A DNA stretch of 64,000 bases, from assembly GCF_900113875.1 (NCBI RefSeq), contig NZ_FORA01000004.1, positions 186,001 through 250,000 of the forward strand. Direction: 5' to 3'. The DNA is from Jannaschia pohangensis. Its GTDB lineage: Bacteria; Pseudomonadota; Alphaproteobacteria; Rhodobacterales; Rhodobacteraceae. The notes under the pieces are model-generated. The model did not search any database, had not been told where the DNA came from, and saw only the letters and a program-made list of their open reading frames with translations. Position 1 is the first letter of the stretch. The number at the start of each line of letters is the position of its first letter. This document shows positions 1-8,497 of this stretch, piece after piece. The position numbers and the translations under genes are program-made.

Positions 1-29
1 GGTGCAAGCCGAAAGAACCGCGTTTCGGG

Positions 30-806
30 TCAGCGGTTCGGCCCCGTGTCCATCTCTGCCTCGACCTCTTCGATCAGGCCGCGCAGCTTGCGGATGATCC
101 GGCGCAGACGGCGTTGTTCGAGGGGGCCGAGGGAGATCGTGGCCTGCGCCTGGGTGATGGCCGCCGACAGGGTGGTGGGCTCGGCGGCGGGTCCGGGTTC
201 GGGCGTGGGAAACGTGGCCGGGGGCGGCACATCGACCGGGGCCTCGGCGGTTTCGGTTGCGACGTCGGGCTGGGCAGGGGCCGCCGGTTCCTCGATCGGG
301 CCATCGTCGGGCTGCGGCGGTGCGGGCTCGTCGACCTGTGGCGGCGATTCCCCGGTATCGACGGGCGCGTCCGGTTGTGCGGGCATCGCGTCGGGCGCGG
401 TATCGTCGCCCTCGGGCGTGATCCTGGTGCGATTGTCGAAGGGCACGATCTTGGCCCCTTCGGCGTCGTCGCCCGCGCGGATCACCCGGCGGGTGCGCGC
501 CGGGGGTGTTTCCGGCACGTCGAGGTCCGGCGACAGGCGCATCACGGCGTCGGCGCCCTCCTCCTCGATCTTCTGGCTGACGCCCCGGATCGGCAGGCCC
601 TGATCGTGCAGCATGACCTTGATGCCGCCCAGAAGGCGCATGTCCTCAGGGCGGTAATAGCGTCGACCGCCCGCGCCCTTGACCGGCGCGATCTGGTCGA
701 TCTTGGACTCCCAGAAGCGCAGGACATGCGTGCGCACGCCCAGCCAATCCGCGACTTCGCTGATGGTGCGAAACGCGCCGTCCGATTTTTCGGGAGGTTG
801 CGCCAA
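30..806 (-). CDS. MerR-family transcriptional regulator
   Basis: A 258-residue protein with an N-terminal MerR winged helix (about residues 12-80). The recognition region contains [16 protein letters not shown], followed by the typical [11 protein letters not shown] wing. A long Pro/Ala/Glu-rich linker (about 90-215) leads to a basic, probably coiled C-terminal helix ([19 protein letters not shown]). It probably binds DNA as a dimer; the effector is unknown and there is no conserved Cys cluster for metal sensing. It lies 3 nt after ihfA in the same orientation, an arrangement common in alphaproteobacteria, so it is probably co-transcribed with ihfA. The linker is low complexity and explains the long spurious reading frames on the opposite strand. 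Confidence 0.88.
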   Translation of the reverse strand: MAQPPEKSDGAFRTISEVADWLGVRTHVLRFWESKIDQIAPVKGAGGRRYYRPEDMRLLGGIKVMLHDQGLPIRGVSQKIEEEGADAVMRLSPDLDVPETPPARTRRVIRAGDDAEGAKIVPFDNRTRITPEGDDTAPDAMPAQPDAPVDTGESPPQVDEPAPPQPDDGPIEEPAAPAQPDVATETAEAPVDVPPPATFPTPEPGPAAEPTTLSAAITQAQATISLGPLEQRRLRRIIRKLRGLIEEVEAEMDTGPNR

Positions 807-809
807 GTC

Positions 810-1121
810 TTAGCCCTTCTTCGCGGCGTTCCCGGCGGCCACGCGATCTTTCATGAGATGCGACGGGCGGAACGTCAGAACCCGGCGCGGCGGGATCGGA
901 GCCTCTTCGCCGGTTTTGGGGTTGCGGCCCACGCGGGCGGTCTTGTCACGGGTCGAGAAGGTGCCGAAGCCCGAGACCTTGACCTGCTCGCCGGCGACGA
1001 GCGCGTCGGACATGTGCTGCAGCACCGAGGCCACCAATGTCGAGCTTTCGTTCCGGCTGAGCCCGACGCTGCGGAAGACCGCCTCGCTCAGGTCCATGCG
1101 TGTGAGTGTCTTGTCTGCCAT
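810..1121 (-). CDS. ihfA: Integration host factor subunit alpha
   Basis: The alpha subunit of the heterodimeric DNA-bending protein IHF, which acts in replication, recombination and sigma-54 promoters. The 103-residue product starts [16 protein letters not shown] and has the HU/IHF fold with the DNA-arm region [16 protein letters not shown]. The start at 1121 was preferred to an in-frame start 33 nt upstream because it gives the normal family length and follows a purine-rich GGGGGCGGAC stretch. The order fabH-ihfA-merR is typical of alphaproteobacteria. The 176-nt gap to fabH could carry its own promoter. Confidence 0.95.
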   Translation of the reverse strand: MADKTLTRMDLSEAVFRSVGLSRNESSTLVASVLQHMSDALVAGEQVKVSGFGTFSTRDKTARVGRNPKTGEEAPIPPRRVLTFRPSHLMKDRVAAGNAAKKG

Positions 1122-1297
1122 GTCCGCCCCCGTTGATGTTCGATCCAGCGTCAAAGGCGTCCTCCCCCCTTCGACCTGACCAACCTTTGCGGGCCCGGCG
1201 AAAACAAGTCAACATGAAGGGGTTGCAGGGCATAGTTCACGCGAAACCACGCCGTTGCGAATTCTCGGCGGTTTTATATTCGGAACAACGGGTTAGG

Positions 1298-2269
1298 TTA
1301 CCATCTTAAGGCAACGGCACCCCAGGCCAGGCCGCCGCCGATGGCTTCGGTCACGACAAGCTCGCCCTGCGACAGGTCGCCGCGGGCCGATGCGACCGAC
1401 ATGGCGAGGGGAATCGATGCGGCAGAGGTGTTGCCATGGTCCGCCACAGTGACCACGACGCGGTCCATGGGCAGGCCAAGTTTCTGGGCGGTGCGGGTGA
1501 TGATGCGGATGTTGGCCTGATGCGGCACGACCCGGTCGACGTCTGCGATGGCGACGCCCGCCTTTTCCAGAACGTCGAGCGTGGATTTGGCAAGCTTTTC
1601 GACCGCGTGGCGGAAGACTTCCTTGCCCGCCATCATCAGGTGGCCGGTGGTCTGGCTGGAGGAGACGCCGCCCGAGACCTGGAGGATGTCGCGGAACCGC
1701 CCGTCCGAATGCAGGTCGGTGGCGAGGATGCCGCGATCGGCGCTGGTCCCCTGACCCTCGGCCGCCTCAAGGATGAGGGCTCCGGCCCCGTCGCCAAACA
1801 GGACGCAGGTCGTGCGGTCTTCCCAGTTCATGATCCGGCTGAACGTCTCGGCCCCGATGACCATGACGCGCGTCGCCTGACCCGAGCGGATCAGCGCGTC
1901 GGCGTTGGAAAGCGCATAGACGAAGCCCGCGCAGACGGCCTGCACGTCGAAGGCAAAGCCGCGGGTCATGCCAAGGCCCGCCTGCACGATGGTCGCGGTC
2001 GCCGGAAAGGTGAGGTCGGGGGTCGAGGTGGCGACGATGACGGCGTCGATGTGGTCGGCCACCATCCCGGCATCGCTCAGCGCGGCAGTGGCGGCACGAA
2101 TGGCCAGGTCCGAGGTTGTCTGTCCCTCGGCGGCGAAATGGCGGCGTTCGATGCCCGACCGGCTGACGATCCATTCGTCCGAAGTGTCCAGAAAGGTGGT
2201 GAACCATTCGTTCGGCACCACACGTTCGGGCAGGTAGTGCCCGACTCCCCTGACGACGGATCGGATCAT
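1298..2269 (-). CDS. fabH: 3-oxoacyl-ACP synthase III (KAS III)
   Basis: Condenses acetyl-CoA with malonyl-ACP to start fatty-acid synthesis in the cytoplasm. The 323-residue length is normal. The catalytic triad is visible: Cys113 in QAVCAGF, His250 in PHQAN and Asn280 in HGNTSA. The C-terminal GGGLAWGAVALRW is also typical. The start codon overlaps the plsX stop by 4 nt (ATGA), which implies translational coupling. Confidence 0.97.
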   Translation of the reverse strand: MIRSVVRGVGHYLPERVVPNEWFTTFLDTSDEWIVSRSGIERRHFAAEGQTTSDLAIRAATAALSDAGMVADHIDAVIVATSTPDLTFPATATIVQAGLGMTRGFAFDVQAVCAGFVYALSNADALIRSGQATRVMVIGAETFSRIMNWEDRTTCVLFGDGAGALILEAAEGQGTSADRGILATDLHSDGRFRDILQVSGGVSSSQTTGHLMMAGKEVFRHAVEKLAKSTLDVLEKAGVAIADVDRVVPHQANIRIITRTAQKLGLPMDRVVVTVADHGNTSAASIPLAMSVASARGDLSQGELVVTEAIGGGLAWGAVALRW

Positions 2270-3348
2270 TCTTGCCCTTCCACAGAGGCGGTGACGGCGG
2301 CCACGCGCGTCTTCAATCGGTCGCTGAAACCGGATTTCGACAGATCCCAGGCCAGCCCCACGGCGGCGGCGACACCTGTTTCGTCGGCGGAACCATGCGA
2401 TTTTACGACCGTGCCGTTCAACCCCAGGAACACGCCGCCGTTCACCCGGCGCGGGTCGATCCGCGCGGCCAGGCGTTTCAGGGAGGTCATGGCCAGGACG
2501 GCGGCGAATTTGGAGAGGATCGTCGCGCGAAACGCCTCGCCCAGCATGTCGCGCACGAAGCGCGCGGTGCCTTCGCCGGTCTTGAGCGCCACGTTGCCGG
2601 TAAAGCCATCGGTCACGATCACATCGACGCGGTCGCCGGGGATGTCGCCGCCCTCGACGAAGCCGACGAAATCGAAATCGGCCTCGGCCGCGACGGTTTC
2701 AATGCGGTCGTGGGCTTCCCTGAGTTCGGTGCGGCCCTTGTTTTCCTCGGTCCCGACGTTGAGCAGGCCGACACGGGGACGGGTCAGCCCCAGACCGTTG
2801 CGGGCATAGGACATGCCCATGAGGGCGTATTGCAGAAGGTCGTCGGCATCGGCGCGAACGTCCGCCCCCACGTCGAGCATCACATTGAACCCGCTCGGGT
2901 TGCGCGACGGCCACAGGATCGCGATGGCGGGGCGGTTGATCCCCGGCAGCTTGCGCAGGCGCAGCATTGACACCGCCATCAGCGCGCCGGTGTTGCCGCA
3001 GCTGACGCAGACCGTCGCCTCGCCCGAGCGGACGGAATCGACGGCGGACCACATGGAGGTGTCCTTGCCGGTGCGCATCACCTGGCTGGGCTTGTCGGTC
3101 ATGGTGACGACGCCCGAGGCGTGCCGCACGGTGCAATGGTCGCTCAGGCCCCGCCGCTTGGCGATCAGGGCCTCGATCACGGGCTTGTCGCCGTGGACGA
3201 TGAACCGCATCGCGGGGGTTTTCTTGATCGCGCGCGCAAGTCCGGCGATCACGGCCTCGGGGCCGAGGTCGCCGCCCATGGCGTCGATCGAAAGGACGCC
3301 CGTTGCGTCCCCGGTCTGAATGGGGGCCTCGCCGGTGTCATCCGACAT
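2266..3348 (-). CDS. plsX: Phosphate acyltransferase PlsX
   Basis: Converts acyl-ACP plus phosphate to acyl-phosphate, the substrate of PlsY for lysophosphatidate synthesis. The 360-residue protein carries the early LSIDAMGGDLGPEAV motif and the later NVGTEENKG and VDVIVTDGFTGNVALK blocks of the family. It is a peripheral membrane enzyme. It lies between rpmF (34 nt upstream) and fabH (4-nt overlap) in the classical rpmF-plsX-fabH order. Confidence 0.97.
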   Translation of the reverse strand: MSDDTGEAPIQTGDATGVLSIDAMGGDLGPEAVIAGLARAIKKTPAMRFIVHGDKPVIEALIAKRRGLSDHCTVRHASGVVTMTDKPSQVMRTGKDTSMWSAVDSVRSGEATVCVSCGNTGALMAVSMLRLRKLPGINRPAIAILWPSRNPSGFNVMLDVGADVRADADDLLQYALMGMSYARNGLGLTRPRVGLLNVGTEENKGRTELREAHDRIETVAAEADFDFVGFVEGGDIPGDRVDVIVTDGFTGNVALKTGEGTARFVRDMLGEAFRATILSKFAAVLAMTSLKRLAARIDPRRVNGGVFLGLNGTVVKSHGSADETGVAAAVGLAWDLSKSGFSDRLKTRVAAVTASVEGQE

Positions 3349-3382
3349 CGGATGCCCCCTTTCTCAAACGCGCAGCCGCCGA

Positions 3383-3586
3383 TCAGGCGACGTCGTCATC
3401 CAGGTCGACGGTGTTTGCCGCGATCACTTCGCGGTCGGCATAATGGCCACAGGCACCACAGACGTGGTGCGGGCGCTTGAGCTCACCGCAGTTCGGGCAT
3501 TCCGCAGGGTTTCCGGGCACGAGGCTGTCGTGCGACCGGCGGTTGTTGCGGCGCGAAGGGGTGACTTTGTTCTGGGGAACGGCCAT
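3383..3586 (-). CDS. rpmF: 50S ribosomal protein L32
   Basis: A 67-residue L32 protein starting [20 protein letters not shown]. Two Cys pairs (CPNC and CGAC) form a zinc ribbon. It sits at the head of the plsX-fabH segment. The upstream DUF177 gene, usually directly adjacent to rpmF, is separated from it here by a small membrane-protein gene. Confidence 0.97.
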   Translation of the reverse strand: MAVPQNKVTPSRRNNRRSHDSLVPGNPAECPNCGELKRPHHVCGACGHYADREVIAANTVDLDDDVA

Positions 3587-3634
3587 GGCTCACCTCGGGT
3601 CTTTTCTGAGGGTGCGGGGCACCCGGTGTGTCAC

Positions 3635-3663
3635 AATGAATCTCGGGCTGTCCCTAGTGGCAA
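3635..3663 (-). promoter_or_regulatory. Possible sigma-70 promoter for rpmF operon
   Basis: On the minus strand TTGCCA (3663-3658) is followed after 17 nt by TTCATT (3640-3635), about 50 nt before the rpmF start. The -35 element is reasonable and the -10 is weak. This is inferred from sequence only. Confidence 0.35.
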
Positions 3664-3751
3664 TCAGACCGGGGGTCCAGCGATTTCCCGACTGTGATAT
3701 GCCGGAAGCGGCCTCATACATCGATTCCGCCCGGATGCAAGCGCGTTGCCC

Positions 3752-4153
3752 TCATGCCGTAGGGGAGAGTTCGCCAAACCAGCCGTCGCGCCACATCAGG
3801 ATCAACAGGATCGGAAGGGTGAAGGCGGCATCCACGACAAGCCAGCTGTCGACGAAGCCCGTGGGGGACCCGGGGGCCGCCTGCACGATGGCCGCCCCCC
3901 AGGCCGCCGCAAGGCCCCATGCCGAGAAGCCGGCCCCCAGAACCACGCGCCGGGACAACGGCCACCTGAGCGAGAGCGCATTGAGTGTGACATACGTGCC
4001 GAGCAGCAGGAGGCCCGACACGGCACCCAATATGAGCCCGGCCAGAACGGATTGCGCGACATAGATGATATGGATGTTGGTGATGCCGAACGCGATGCAG
4101 GCCAGCCACGCAAGGCCCGCCCGCAGGAAGACGCGGCCCGGCGCGCGGGTCAC
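3752..4153 (-). CDS. Small integral membrane protein, unknown function
   Basis: A 133-residue protein with about four hydrophobic segments (near residues 10-30, 34-54, 66-92 and 100-122), so probably an inner-membrane protein. No catalytic or binding motif is recognisable. Its start overlaps the DUF177 stop by 4 nt (ATGA), so it is translationally coupled to that gene. Its position splits the usual DUF177-rpmF pair, but nothing in the sequence links it to ribosome assembly. The function is unknown. Confidence 0.8.
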   Translation of the reverse strand: MTRAPGRVFLRAGLAWLACIAFGITNIHIIYVAQSVLAGLILGAVSGLLLLGTYVTLNALSLRWPLSRRVVLGAGFSAWGLAAAWGAAIVQAAPGSPTGFVDSWLVVDAAFTLPILLILMWRDGWFGELSPTA

Positions 4154-4695
4154 GAGTCGCCCTTGTCCATCTTGGCCTTGAGGTCGGCGAGGCCCGCAAA
4201 AGGCTTGACCGCCTCGTCCGTCAGGGGTTCGGCCCCCGGCGGGGTCGCGGTGAGGTTGATGTCCTCGGCCCCCTCGACCCGCGGGAAGGGCGGGACGGCC
4301 AGGACCAGCTCCACCTCCATCAGGTCGCCCAGGTCCAGCACCTCGGGCAGGGGTTCGAGCGTGTCGTCTTCGGGCATCTCGGCCTCGTCCGCTTCGGAAT
4401 AGGCGAAATCGGCAAGGTATTGACGCGTGACCGGCTCGTCCACGCGGGTGGTCACGGGTTCGGTCGTCACGCGGCAGGGCTGCACGAAGGTGGCGCCCAG
4501 GGTTCCGGTCAGCGACCAGTCGCGGCCCCGCCCGGGTTTCAGCTCCACGTCGAAGCGGACCTTGCGCAGGGCATCGACCCCCAGACGGTCGGCCAATTCC
4601 TCGAGCTGGCCTTCGTCGGGGACAAGCCGCAGGCGCGTCGATTTGCGCTGGGCCAGGTCGGTGAGCCGGACAGGATGGGACAGGACGGGTTTCAT
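4150..4695 (-). CDS. DUF177 (YceD-family) protein
   Basis: A 181-residue acidic protein of the YceD/DUF177 family, in which members affect 23S rRNA accumulation and are usually linked to rpmF. The start at 4695 (MKPVLSHPVRL) was chosen because TGAGG lies 8 nt upstream; the frame stays open further upstream, but that part would run into the divergent lipoprotein gene. A Cys in the middle (VQPCRVTTEPV) and the acidic segment around residues 105-120 are typical. It reads divergently from the BamE-type gene. Confidence 0.88.
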   Translation of the reverse strand: MKPVLSHPVRLTDLAQRKSTRLRLVPDEGQLEELADRLGVDALRKVRFDVELKPGRGRDWSLTGTLGATFVQPCRVTTEPVTTRVDEPVTRQYLADFAYSEADEAEMPEDDTLEPLPEVLDLGDLMEVELVLAVPPFPRVEGAEDINLTATPPGAEPLTDEAVKPFAGLADLKAKMDKGDS

Positions 4696-4840
4696 CGATT
4701 CAACCTCAGACAAGGCCCGCACTTGATGGAGGGGCCGGGGGCGGGTAAGCCATATTGCGAAACCGACCCTTCGCGCAACGGGGGGCGATCCGATGCGGCA
4801 GACGCGGCGGGCACCAGGGACGGACTGTAAGGGGCAGGCG

Positions 4841-5293
4841 ATGGCATCTTTCTTCAAGGGTTTGGCGATCCTGCTTGTCGTGACGGGGCTTGCGGCCTGT
4901 TCGGCCACTTTCCGCAACCACGGCTACGTCCCCGACGATGCCGACCTCGAGGCGCTGATCATCGGCGTCGACACCCGCGACACGGTCGAGACGACCGTGG
5001 GTCGGCCCGCCACCAGCGGCGTGGAGCGCGAGGATGCGTGGTATTACGTCCAGAGCCAGGTGCGCAATTACGCCTGGCGCGCGCCCCAAACCCTGGAGCG
5101 GGAGTTGGTCGCCATCAGCTTCGCGCCAGACGGGACCATCGAGAACATCGAGAAGTTCGGGCTGGAGCGGGGCCGGGTCGTGACCCTGTCGCGGCGGGTG
5201 ACGAAGACGTCGATCCGCGAGTTCGGCCTGATCCAGCAGATCATCCGCAACTTCGGCCGCATCAACGTGGGCGAGACGCTGGCCGACGGCTGA
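4841..5293 (+). CDS. bamE: BamE/SmpA-family outer membrane assembly lipoprotein
   Basis: A 150-residue lipoprotein: hydrophobic signal, lipobox TGLAAC with Cys20 as the acylated residue, then a SmpA/OmlA domain (GVDTRDTVETTVGRPAT, and DAWYYVQSQV near residue 70). BamE stabilises the BamABCDE machine that inserts beta-barrel proteins. The start at 4841 is preceded by AAGGGG at good spacing; an upstream in-frame ATG at 4793 would put a charged extension before the signal. It diverges from DUF177, a known alphaproteobacterial arrangement. The C-terminus is longer than in E. coli BamE. Confidence 0.9.
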   Translation: MASFFKGLAILLVVTGLAACSATFRNHGYVPDDADLEALIIGVDTRDTVETTVGRPATSGVEREDAWYYVQSQVRNYAWRAPQTLERELVAISFAPDGTIENIEKFGLERGRVVTLSRRVTKTSIREFGLIQQIIRNFGRINVGETLADG

Positions 5294-5326
5294 AGCGGAT
5301 CGCCCGATCATGTCGCACGAAACGCA

Positions 5327-5354
5327 GGGGGCGCCGACAGATGTCGACGCCCCC
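5327..5354. terminator. Hairpin between convergent genes
   Basis: GGGGGCG (5327-5333) pairs with CGCCCCC (5348-5354), with an inner GAC/GTC pair, followed on the plus strand by a T-rich stretch (CTTCTTTT). It lies between the ends of bamE and the convergent OmpA-fusion gene and could serve both. Confidence 0.65.
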
Positions 5355-5383
5355 GCTTCTTTTCGCGATCCTTGGTTGCGCCC

Positions 5384-7006
5384 TCAGCGCAGGATCGAAC
5401 GGCTGTCGGGCAGGCGCAGCCAGACCTCGACCCGGCGATTGCGCTCGCGGCCCACTTCGTCCTCGTTGCACGACAGCGGCAGCAGTTCGCCATAGCTGAC
5501 CGCACGCAGGCGCAGGGCATTCTGGCGCGACACGGCTTGCGCGATGATGCGGGTGACGGTGTCCGCCCGCTGCTGCGCCAGGGCCGTGTTCTGGACCCGG
5601 TTCCCGATGGAATCGGCAAACCCGACCAGCAGGACTTCCATGCCGTCGAAGGCACCGGCTTCCATGCGCTCGGCCAATTCCTCGACGTTGCGCACCGATT
5701 CCACGTCCAGCACGCTGGAGGCGGTCTGGAAGCGGAACGACACGCTCAGGCGGTCGGCGCCGCGCAGCTGTTGCATCATGTCCGAATACTGGCGGCCGTC
5801 GAAATCGGGCTCCACCGCAGCGGTGTGCACCAGCATCATGCCCATGTCTTCCAGTCGCATCCGCTCGAGTTCGCGGTCGATGAAGTGGCTTTCCTTGATA
5901 TAAGCCTGCGCTTCGTCGGTGAGCGTCCAGTCAAGGAAGGCCCGCGCCTCGGGGTGCATGTCGCCCGGGGTCGTATAGGCATAGAGACGGCGCGACAGGG
6001 CATAGCCCTCGATCTTCATGCGGAAGTCCGTAGGCGGGGACAGCAACCCGCAGGTCTCGCGGATATCGAGGAGGTTGACGTCATTGGTGCGCGCCAGCCA
6101 GCGACCGACGAACCCGATGCCGCCGCGATCCGCCATGACGGCGTCGATCATGTCCTGATAATCGCTCCACCGCACGACCGGGGCCGTTTCGTCGCGGTTG
6201 TTTGGGCGCACGAGGGCATCCATCATCACCGCGCGGTCACCTGAGCTTTCGCTGAAGGAATTGACGGTGATCGGGACATTGCCGCCACCCAGTTCCAGCC
6301 AGTTGGTGATCTCGCCCGACCAGATCTTCGCGATCTCGAGGGAGGTGAGGTTGCGGACCGGGTTGGCGGGATGGGTGATCATCACAATGCCGTCGACACC
6401 CAGAACCGTCTCATTGGCGGTGTCGCGCAGATCGGGGATGCCAGCGACGGCAAGTTTCTCGACATCGCCATCATTCATGCGGCGATCGGCGACACCGATG
6501 GCGGCGACACCCTCGGCAAGCGCGGGAAAGGCGCTGCCGGAGCCGCGCGTCTGAAGATCGATTTCCGCGCGCAGGGATCCGTCGGCATTGGTGAGGCGAA
6601 CGAAGCGTTCGGCGGCGTCATCCGTGGTGACGAGTTCATAGCTCGCACCGACCGACTGCGCATAGCCGCGCAGAAGGGTGGGGATCAACGTGGTCCCGAC
6701 CGTCCGCGATCCGTAGATCCCGAATTCGGGGCCATAGGAGGATATCTGGGGGCAGAGCACACCGGTGCAGGTGACGTTGCTCGCCTGAATGCGAAGCGTG
6801 CCAAGATCGGACGTCGCGACGATATAGTGATCGTCCTCCATCCCCACGAGCTGACCGCTGATGGAGATGCTTCCGTCTTTCGCCTGCAACTGGATCAGCG
6901 CGTGCTGATCCGCGGCAAGCGGCGTGGTGATGAGGGCAAGAGTAGCGGCAACTGCGCGGATACTCGGGAACCTGCGAGGAAACCTCGACTTTACTGTGGG
7001 GGGCAT
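5384..7006 (-). CDS. Periplasmic phosphate-type binding domain fused to OmpA domain
   Basis: A 540-residue secreted protein. The signal peptide ends near TPLAAD (about residue 33). Then comes a PstS-like binding fold (about 85-350; VDGIVMITHPANPVRN, IWSGEITNW and GDRAVMMDAL resemble PBP-like_2 proteins). The C-terminal OmpA peptidoglycan-binding domain (about 410-540) has GFADSIGNRVQNTALAQQRA. The start at 7006 (MPPTVKSRF) is preferred because it precedes the charged n-region directly. The domain order suggests a binding protein tethered to the cell wall rather than a transporter subunit; no Pst permease genes are nearby. The ligand is unknown. Confidence 0.85.
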   Translation of the reverse strand: MPPTVKSRFPRRFPSIRAVAATLALITTPLAADQHALIQLQAKDGSISISGQLVGMEDDHYIVATSDLGTLRIQASNVTCTGVLCPQISSYGPEFGIYGSRTVGTTLIPTLLRGYAQSVGASYELVTTDDAAERFVRLTNADGSLRAEIDLQTRGSGSAFPALAEGVAAIGVADRRMNDGDVEKLAVAGIPDLRDTANETVLGVDGIVMITHPANPVRNLTSLEIAKIWSGEITNWLELGGGNVPITVNSFSESSGDRAVMMDALVRPNNRDETAPVVRWSDYQDMIDAVMADRGGIGFVGRWLARTNDVNLLDIRETCGLLSPPTDFRMKIEGYALSRRLYAYTTPGDMHPEARAFLDWTLTDEAQAYIKESHFIDRELERMRLEDMGMMLVHTAAVEPDFDGRQYSDMMQQLRGADRLSVSFRFQTASSVLDVESVRNVEELAERMEAGAFDGMEVLLVGFADSIGNRVQNTALAQQRADTVTRIIAQAVSRQNALRLRAVSYGELLPLSCNEDEVGRERNRRVEVWLRLPDSRSILR

Positions 7007-7286
7007 GGGTCTGTCTTTCGTTACGAACCTGCCCAAGGTGCGAAACGCCTTTGACGAAAAAGCGACCATACAGGGGCAGGGCCCTGATTTTGCGCATTTT
7101 TTAATCTAAATGATTATTTTTTTGGCGAATTTTTCCCTAGAATGATGCCCGCCGCGCCCGTTCACGCCACGGCATTGGGGTCGCAATGCCGGTTTCTGAC
7201 CGCGCGGGGGGCGGTCCAACGGCCCCGCCATCCCCGCGCTGCGCATTGGCGTCGAACCCATGTCCGGGCCGACGGCCCGTCGCGCG

Positions 7287-7685
7287 TTAGTCCTCCTCGA
7301 ACTCTAGCGCCACGCCGTTGATGCAATAGCGCAGGCCCGTGGGCTTCGGCCCGTCCGGAAACACATGGCCCAGATGCCCGTCGCAGCGGGCGCAATGCAC
7401 CTCGGTCCGCTTCATGAACCAGCTGTTGTCCTCGCTTTCGCCGACGGTCTGCGATTCGACGCCGTCCACGGGCTGATAGAAGCTGGGCCAGCCGGTCCCG
7501 CTTTCGAATTTATGGGCCTGATCAAAGAGCGGCGCGCCGCAGCCCTTGCAGCGGTAGGTGCCCGCGGCCTTGGGGAAATCCTCGTGGGTGCCCGCGCGTT
7601 CCGTCCCGTGCTTGCGCAGAACCTTGTAGGCTTCGGGCCCCAATTGCTCCTGCCACTCGGCATCCGACTTCACGACCTTGTCCAT
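7287..7685 (-). CDS. msrB: Peptide-methionine (R)-S-oxide reductase MsrB
   Basis: A 132-residue repair enzyme that reduces the R form of methionine sulfoxide in proteins. Two zinc-binding Cys pairs (C46/C49 in CKGC; C98/C101 in CARC) and the catalytic Cys121 in GLRYCIN are present, as are GTGWPSF and GHVFPDG. The start at 7685 (MDKVVKSD) has AAAGGAAG upstream; the longer open frame upstream lacks coding character. The 280-nt gap to the next gene on the left (7007-7286) holds an A/T-rich patch at about 7090-7140, probably promoter sequence for the OmpA fusion, and nothing else recognised. Confidence 0.96.
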   Translation of the reverse strand: MDKVVKSDAEWQEQLGPEAYKVLRKHGTERAGTHEDFPKAAGTYRCKGCGAPLFDQAHKFESGTGWPSFYQPVDGVESQTVGESEDNSWFMKRTEVHCARCDGHLGHVFPDGPKPTGLRYCINGVALEFEED

Positions 7686-7775
7686 GGGGCTTCCTTTCTC
7701 TTGTATCCACGCCATCTGGCGGTACAGGTCAGGACTTAGGCCCGCAGGTCCTGCGCGCCAAGGGCGAGGGTTGAG

Positions 7776-8450
7776 ATGGATATCACCGCAGGACGCTACC
7801 GCGCGCGTCTCGTGACACTGGACGCGGCCGATGCGGCGCTGGCCCTGCGGGCGCAGGTGTTTCGTGGGGGCGCGGATGACGCCGATGCCTTCGACGCCGT
7901 GGCACAGCACCTGTTGATCGAGGAGGAGGGCGCGCTGCGCGCCTCGGCCCGGCTCTGGGTGCAGCGCGACCGGGTGTCGATGCGCGCGGGCTATACCGGG
8001 CGACGCTATGATCTGACGCGGTTTTCGGAACATTTCCCGCAAGGGCTGGAGGTCGGGCGCATCTGCCTTGCGCGGGGGGCGACCGACCCCGACCTGCCGC
8101 GCCTGATGCTAGCTGCGCTGGCGCGGGTGGTCGAGGAGACGGGCGTGCCGGTGCTCTATGGCTGTTCGTCGTTCCCGCGCGACGGCACCGGCATGGCCCG
8201 CCTCGACGGCCATATCGCGCCCGAGGTCTGGGCCCCCGGATCCGGCGACGGGCAGACGGTGCCGATTCCCGACACACCCGGGGACCTGCCGCCGATGCTG
8301 CGCAGCTATCTGGCGCTGGGGGCCAGCGTGTCGGATCACGCGGTGGTCGACGAGGATCTGAACACGCTCCATGTCTTCACCGCGCTGCCGATCGCGGCAA
8401 TCCCGCCCGCGCGGGTGCGCCTTCTGACGGGGATGCTCAGCCCGGCATAG
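7776..8450 (+). CDS. OlsB-like GNAT N-acyltransferase
   Basis: A 224-residue protein of the acyltransferase family that includes OlsB, which acylates ornithine on the way to ornithine lipids. Family-like features are the LRAQVF and [12 protein letters not shown] regions near residues 23-50, EVGRICLA near 91, and a late segment [18 protein letters not shown], which resembles the conserved YLrlGA block. GGGCGAGGG precedes the start. No olsA-type gene is adjacent, so ornithine as acceptor is an inference; another amine acceptor is possible. Confidence 0.7.
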   Translation: MDITAGRYRARLVTLDAADAALALRAQVFRGGADDADAFDAVAQHLLIEEEGALRASARLWVQRDRVSMRAGYTGRRYDLTRFSEHFPQGLEVGRICLARGATDPDLPRLMLAALARVVEETGVPVLYGCSSFPRDGTGMARLDGHIAPEVWAPGSGDGQTVPIPDTPGDLPPMLRSYLALGASVSDHAVVDEDLNTLHVFTALPIAAIPPARVRLLTGMLSPA

Positions 8451-8497
8451 CGCGCGCCCGATTGACCGCCCGCGCCGGGCCGGATAGGCGGCGCAGC

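Noticed and set aside
114-1136. A 340-codon plus-strand frame opposite merR and ihfA
   Set aside because: Shadow caused by the Pro/Ala-rich linker of the MerR protein; both minus-strand genes are secure.
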